NCBI GenBank assembly: GCA_003487525.1
Contig: DNDT01000057.1
Span: 4,102 to 13,042, forward strand
DNA: 8,941 nucleotides
From: Flavobacteriales bacterium
GTDB lineage: Bacteria > Bacteroidota > Bacteroidia > Flavobacteriales_E > Vicingaceae
Direction: 5' to 3'
The first letter of the stretch is position 1, and each line of letters begins with the position of its first letter. The position numbers were made by a program, and so were the translations under genes. The notes under the pieces were generated by a model. The model was not told where the DNA came from. It saw nothing but the letters and a program-made list of their open reading frames with translations, and did no database searches. This document shows positions 7,261 through 8,941 of this stretch, one piece after another.

Positions 7261-7977
7261 ATGCGGCAAAATTCGAACCATATTACAAGACACAGGGATT
7301 GCGCAGACTGCGATCATCAGAGTTCGTCGTTCTTTTGCAACATGGCCAGGGAAGATCTAAAAGCCCTGTCTATCAATAAGTCTGCAAGTATTTACAAAAA
7401 GGGACAGGTGATTTTCAATGAAGGCAACCGGCCCCATGGATTGTATTGCATTTACGAGGGAAAAGTAAAACTGTCGAAGCTTGGAGACTTCGGAAAGGAA
7501 CAAATTCTGAGAATGGCTAAAAATGGCGATATCCTCGGTTACCGGGCTGCCGTTTGCAATGAAAAGTACTACAGTACGGCCACGGCGCTTGAAGATTCCG
7601 AAATTTGTCATATTTCCCTGGAGAACTTCAACAAGGTACTTTGCAATTCAACGGATTTGAATTTCAAGCTGATGAAATTGCTCACAACGGATGTAAAAGA
7701 ATCTGAAAAGAAAATATTAAATATTTCCCAAAAGAATGTCGAGGAAAGAGTGGCAGAAGCACTGATGGTATTGTACGAAGTTTTTGGAATGGAAGAAGAC
7801 GGGCAGACAATCAATGTCACCATTACCCGAAAAGAAATCGGTGACATGGCAGGTGTAACAACCGAATCGACCATCCGGAAATTATCCGACTTCAGCAGAA
7901 AAGGCCTGATCAAAATTGACGGCAGAAAACTTCTTATTCCGGACGTTAAAAAGTTGTCCCTTGTGGCTAAACTATAA
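7261..7977 (+). CDS. FNR-like Crp-family regulator with candidate Fe-S cysteines
   Basis: With the ATG at 7261 the protein has 238 residues and begins like the phylum's Crp/Fnr proteins. A longer GTG reading from 7147 is rejected because its extra part covers the promoter and FNR box. C14, C17 and C26 form an N-terminal C-x2-C-x8-C cluster. The beta-roll follows (KKGQVIFNEGN, GLYCIYEGKVKL, GKEQILRMAKNGDILGYR, about 46-95). C116, in ALEDSEICHIS, aligns with FNR C122 in ALETSMVCEIP. The dimer helix is ~130-176 (NVEERVAEAL) and the winged helix-turn-helix 187-228 (TRKEIGDMAGVTTESTIRKL). E202 and R206 match FNR E209 and R213, which contact the G:C pairs of the TGA half-site. The protein could therefore be an oxygen- or redox-sensing Fe-S activator, although the third cysteine spacing (x8, not x5) leaves cluster binding uncertain. 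It lies between ccs and molybdenum-cofactor genes, and candidate target sites lie in front of itself and both neighbours. Confidence 0.87.
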   Translation: MRQNSNHITRHRDCADCDHQSSSFFCNMAREDLKALSINKSASIYKKGQVIFNEGNRPHGLYCIYEGKVKLSKLGDFGKEQILRMAKNGDILGYRAAVCNEKYYSTATALEDSEICHISLENFNKVLCNSTDLNFKLMKLLTTDVKESEKKILNISQKNVEERVAEALMVLYEVFGMEEDGQTINVTITRKEIGDMAGVTTESTIRKLSDFSRKGLIKIDGRKLLIPDVKKLSLVAKL

Positions 7978-8003
7978 ATCCCTATTCCTTTTTACGACTT
8001 TTG

Positions 8004-8019
8004 AAATAAGGGCTTATTT
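8004..8019. repeat. AT-rich inverted repeat after the FNR-like gene
   Basis: AAATAAG and CTTATTT flank GG. The pairing is AT-rich and no T tract follows, so it is a weak candidate terminator. It lies immediately upstream of the TGA-N6-TCA site at 8022 and could be an operator instead. Confidence 0.3.
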
Positions 8020-8020
8020 A

Positions 8021-8034
8021 ATGACGACGGTCAT
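8021..8034 (+). promoter_or_regulatory. Crp/Fnr-type site upstream of the molybdenum-cofactor genes
   Basis: ATGACGACGGTCAT is a perfect inverted repeat of ATGAC/GTCAT with four bases between, and contains the core TGA-N6-TCA (8022-8033). Its centre (8027.5) is again 29.5 bases upstream of a -7-like element starting at 8057. The right arm GGTCATAT is identical to that of the site at 7125-7138. Confidence 0.5.
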
Positions 8035-8056
8035 ATTATTACCGCGCTCGTAGTTT

Positions 8057-8064
8057 TACATTTA
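8057..8064 (+). promoter_or_regulatory. Probable -7 element of the molybdenum-cofactor operon
   Basis: TACATTTA matches TAnnTTTG except for the last base, and no TTG lies at -33. Transcription would start near 8069, leaving a leader of about 58 bases. Confidence 0.35.
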
Positions 8065-8083
8065 TCATCGAAACGGGATGATA
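8063..8083 (+). repeat. 7-bp hairpin at the predicted 5' end of the molybdenum operon transcript
   Basis: TATCATC (8063-8069) pairs with GATGATA (8077-8083) around the loop GAAACGG. It overlaps the predicted transcription start and has no T tract, so it is more likely an operator or leader structure than a terminator. Confidence 0.35.
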
Positions 8084-8127
8084 TCACGGGTTGAAAATCA
8101 TATCTGTTTCCACTCAATATCTGAGTT

Positions 8128-8748
8128 ATGGAAGAAAACAGCAGTGTCGGTGTCCTGATCCTTGCAGGGGGTCTTTCGGAAAGAATGCCCTATCCAAAAC
8201 CCTGGCTACGGTTTAATTCGGAGCAGACTTTTACCGAGAAGATCGTAGACCAGTATTACAGGTTTGGAGTCGATGAGTTGATTGTGGTACTGAATGAAAA
8301 ATACAGCGGGTCCCAATGGACTGAGCAACTTTCGGCCATAAACAATTATGCGAGAATTGTTATTAACGGACAATCGGAAAAAGGCCGGTCCTATTCCCTG
8401 CACCTCGGTCTGGAACTGATCCGTGATTGTTCCTACGCGTTTGTTCAAAACATTGACAATCCGTTCGTAGATGTCAATTTACTGACTTTGTTGGCTGCAA
8501 ACAGCAACGAAAAGGGATATACCGTTCCGGTTCACCAAGGCAAGGGTGGACACCCGATTTTGATTTCAAGAAAAATAATACATGAACTGAGGCAGTTTAG
8601 TTATGAATCACTCAATCTCAGGGAGTTTCTAAAGAACTATCCCAAGATTGAAGTCGAGACCTCAAAAAAGGAAATTTTGGCCAACATCAATACCGAGGAA
8701 GACTATAAGGCTTATTTTAACAGGGATCTAAACCTAAGTCCGGCATAG
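8128..8748 (+). CDS. MobA/MocA-like molybdenum cofactor nucleotidyltransferase
   Basis: A 206-residue NTP-transferase-3-type protein. Cytoplasmic relatives join CTP or GTP to molybdopterin to make MCD or MGD. The N-terminal nucleotide-binding signature LAGGLSERM...K spans residues 12-24, with P21 where many relatives have G. GRSYSLHLGLE (86-96) and IDNPFVD (109-115) follow; D110 is the expected metal-binding aspartate. GKGGHPIL (138-145) resembles the MocA G..G.P.L segment. The closing INTEEDY (187-193) replaces the usual D-I-D-T-P-E-D, so one acidic position is N. An XdhC-type gene begins 2 bases after the stop, which favours a MocA-like cytidylyl transfer for a xanthine-dehydrogenase-family enzyme; the exact nucleotide cannot be told from sequence. 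The ATG at 8128 places the signature at the usual distance from the N-terminus. It is probably the first gene of an operon driven from near 8069. Confidence 0.85.
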   Translation: MEENSSVGVLILAGGLSERMPYPKPWLRFNSEQTFTEKIVDQYYRFGVDELIVVLNEKYSGSQWTEQLSAINNYARIVINGQSEKGRSYSLHLGLELIRDCSYAFVQNIDNPFVDVNLLTLLAANSNEKGYTVPVHQGKGGHPILISRKIIHELRQFSYESLNLREFLKNYPKIEVETSKKEILANINTEEDYKAYFNRDLNLSPA

Positions 8749-8750
8749 AT

Positions 8751-8941
8751 GTGGAAAATTATTACGACCAAATACAAAAACTTAAGGAAGAAGGGAAAAA
8801 TGCCGCCTTGTGCGTCGTAACTTCGACCAAGGGTTCGACGCCGAGAAAAACGGGTGCCAAGATGATTGTTCTTGAAAACGGTTCAATTTACGGCACCATC
8901 GGTGGCGGAAACCTGGAAAAAGAGGTAATAAAAAATGCGAT
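8751..8941 (+). CDS. XdhC/CoxI-family molybdoenzyme maturation protein (3' partial)
   Basis: The frame starts at GTG 8751, two bases after the previous stop, and runs off the window with 63 codons visible. An overlapping ATG at 8749 is in another frame, which soon stops. The protein shows the XdhC N-terminal signature in order: CVVTSTKGSTPRKTGAKM, then GSIYGTIGGGNLEKEV. XdhC-type proteins bind molybdenum cofactor, support its sulfuration and insert it into xanthine-dehydrogenase-family hydroxylases. Tight spacing to the MocA-like gene indicates translational coupling. The molybdenum hydroxylase subunits are expected beyond the window edge. Confidence 0.9.
   Translation, partial: MENYYDQIQKLKEEGKNAALCVVTSTKGSTPRKTGAKMIVLENGSIYGTIGGGNLEKEVIKNA

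Overview
The window looks like part of a Bacteroidota chromosome, probably an anaerobic or facultative sediment or water lineage. The reasons are PKD-like adhesin-style repeats, a CcsB/CcsA (system II) cytochrome c maturation pair of the Bacteroidota type, Crp/Fnr regulators of the phylum's usual layout, and a promoter that fits the phylum's TTG / TAnnTTTG consensus. No tRNA, rRNA, CRISPR array or mobile element was seen.

Region 1 (1-3331) is the 3' part of a very large exported multihaem cytochrome c. An Ig/PKD-like front is followed by 15 CxxCH and 2 CxxxxCH haem sites and an aromatic, cysteine-containing tail. A strong intrinsic terminator follows. Region 2 (3389-6225) holds ccsB (resB) and ccsA, whose products attach haem to exported apocytochromes, so they are a natural partner for the 17-haem protein. 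The pair looks like a fused CcsBA that has been split: the ccsA frame stays open back across an A6 run near the end of ccsB. The haem-handling WWD motif of CcsA has lost its acidic residues.

Region 3 (6381-7977) holds two divergent Crp/Fnr-family regulators. The leftward one has no N-terminal cysteine cluster and an atypical recognition helix. The rightward one has cysteines placed much like those of FNR and the E..R recognition signature. Region 4 (8128 to the end) holds a MobA/MocA-like nucleotidyltransferase followed, 2 bases later, by the start of an XdhC-family gene. This is a maturation set for a molybdenum hydroxylase (xanthine dehydrogenase/CO dehydrogenase family) that presumably lies downstream.

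The most notable regulatory signal is shared by both regulator promoters and the molybdenum operon. Each has a TGA-N6-TCA (Crp/Fnr core) site whose centre lies exactly 29.5 bases upstream of the first base of a TAnnTTTG-like -7 element. This suggests class II activation by one regulator, most likely the FNR-like protein, possibly linking oxygen or redox status to molybdoenzyme maturation. The longest stretch without a gene is the 190-base divergent region at 7071-7260, which holds these sites.
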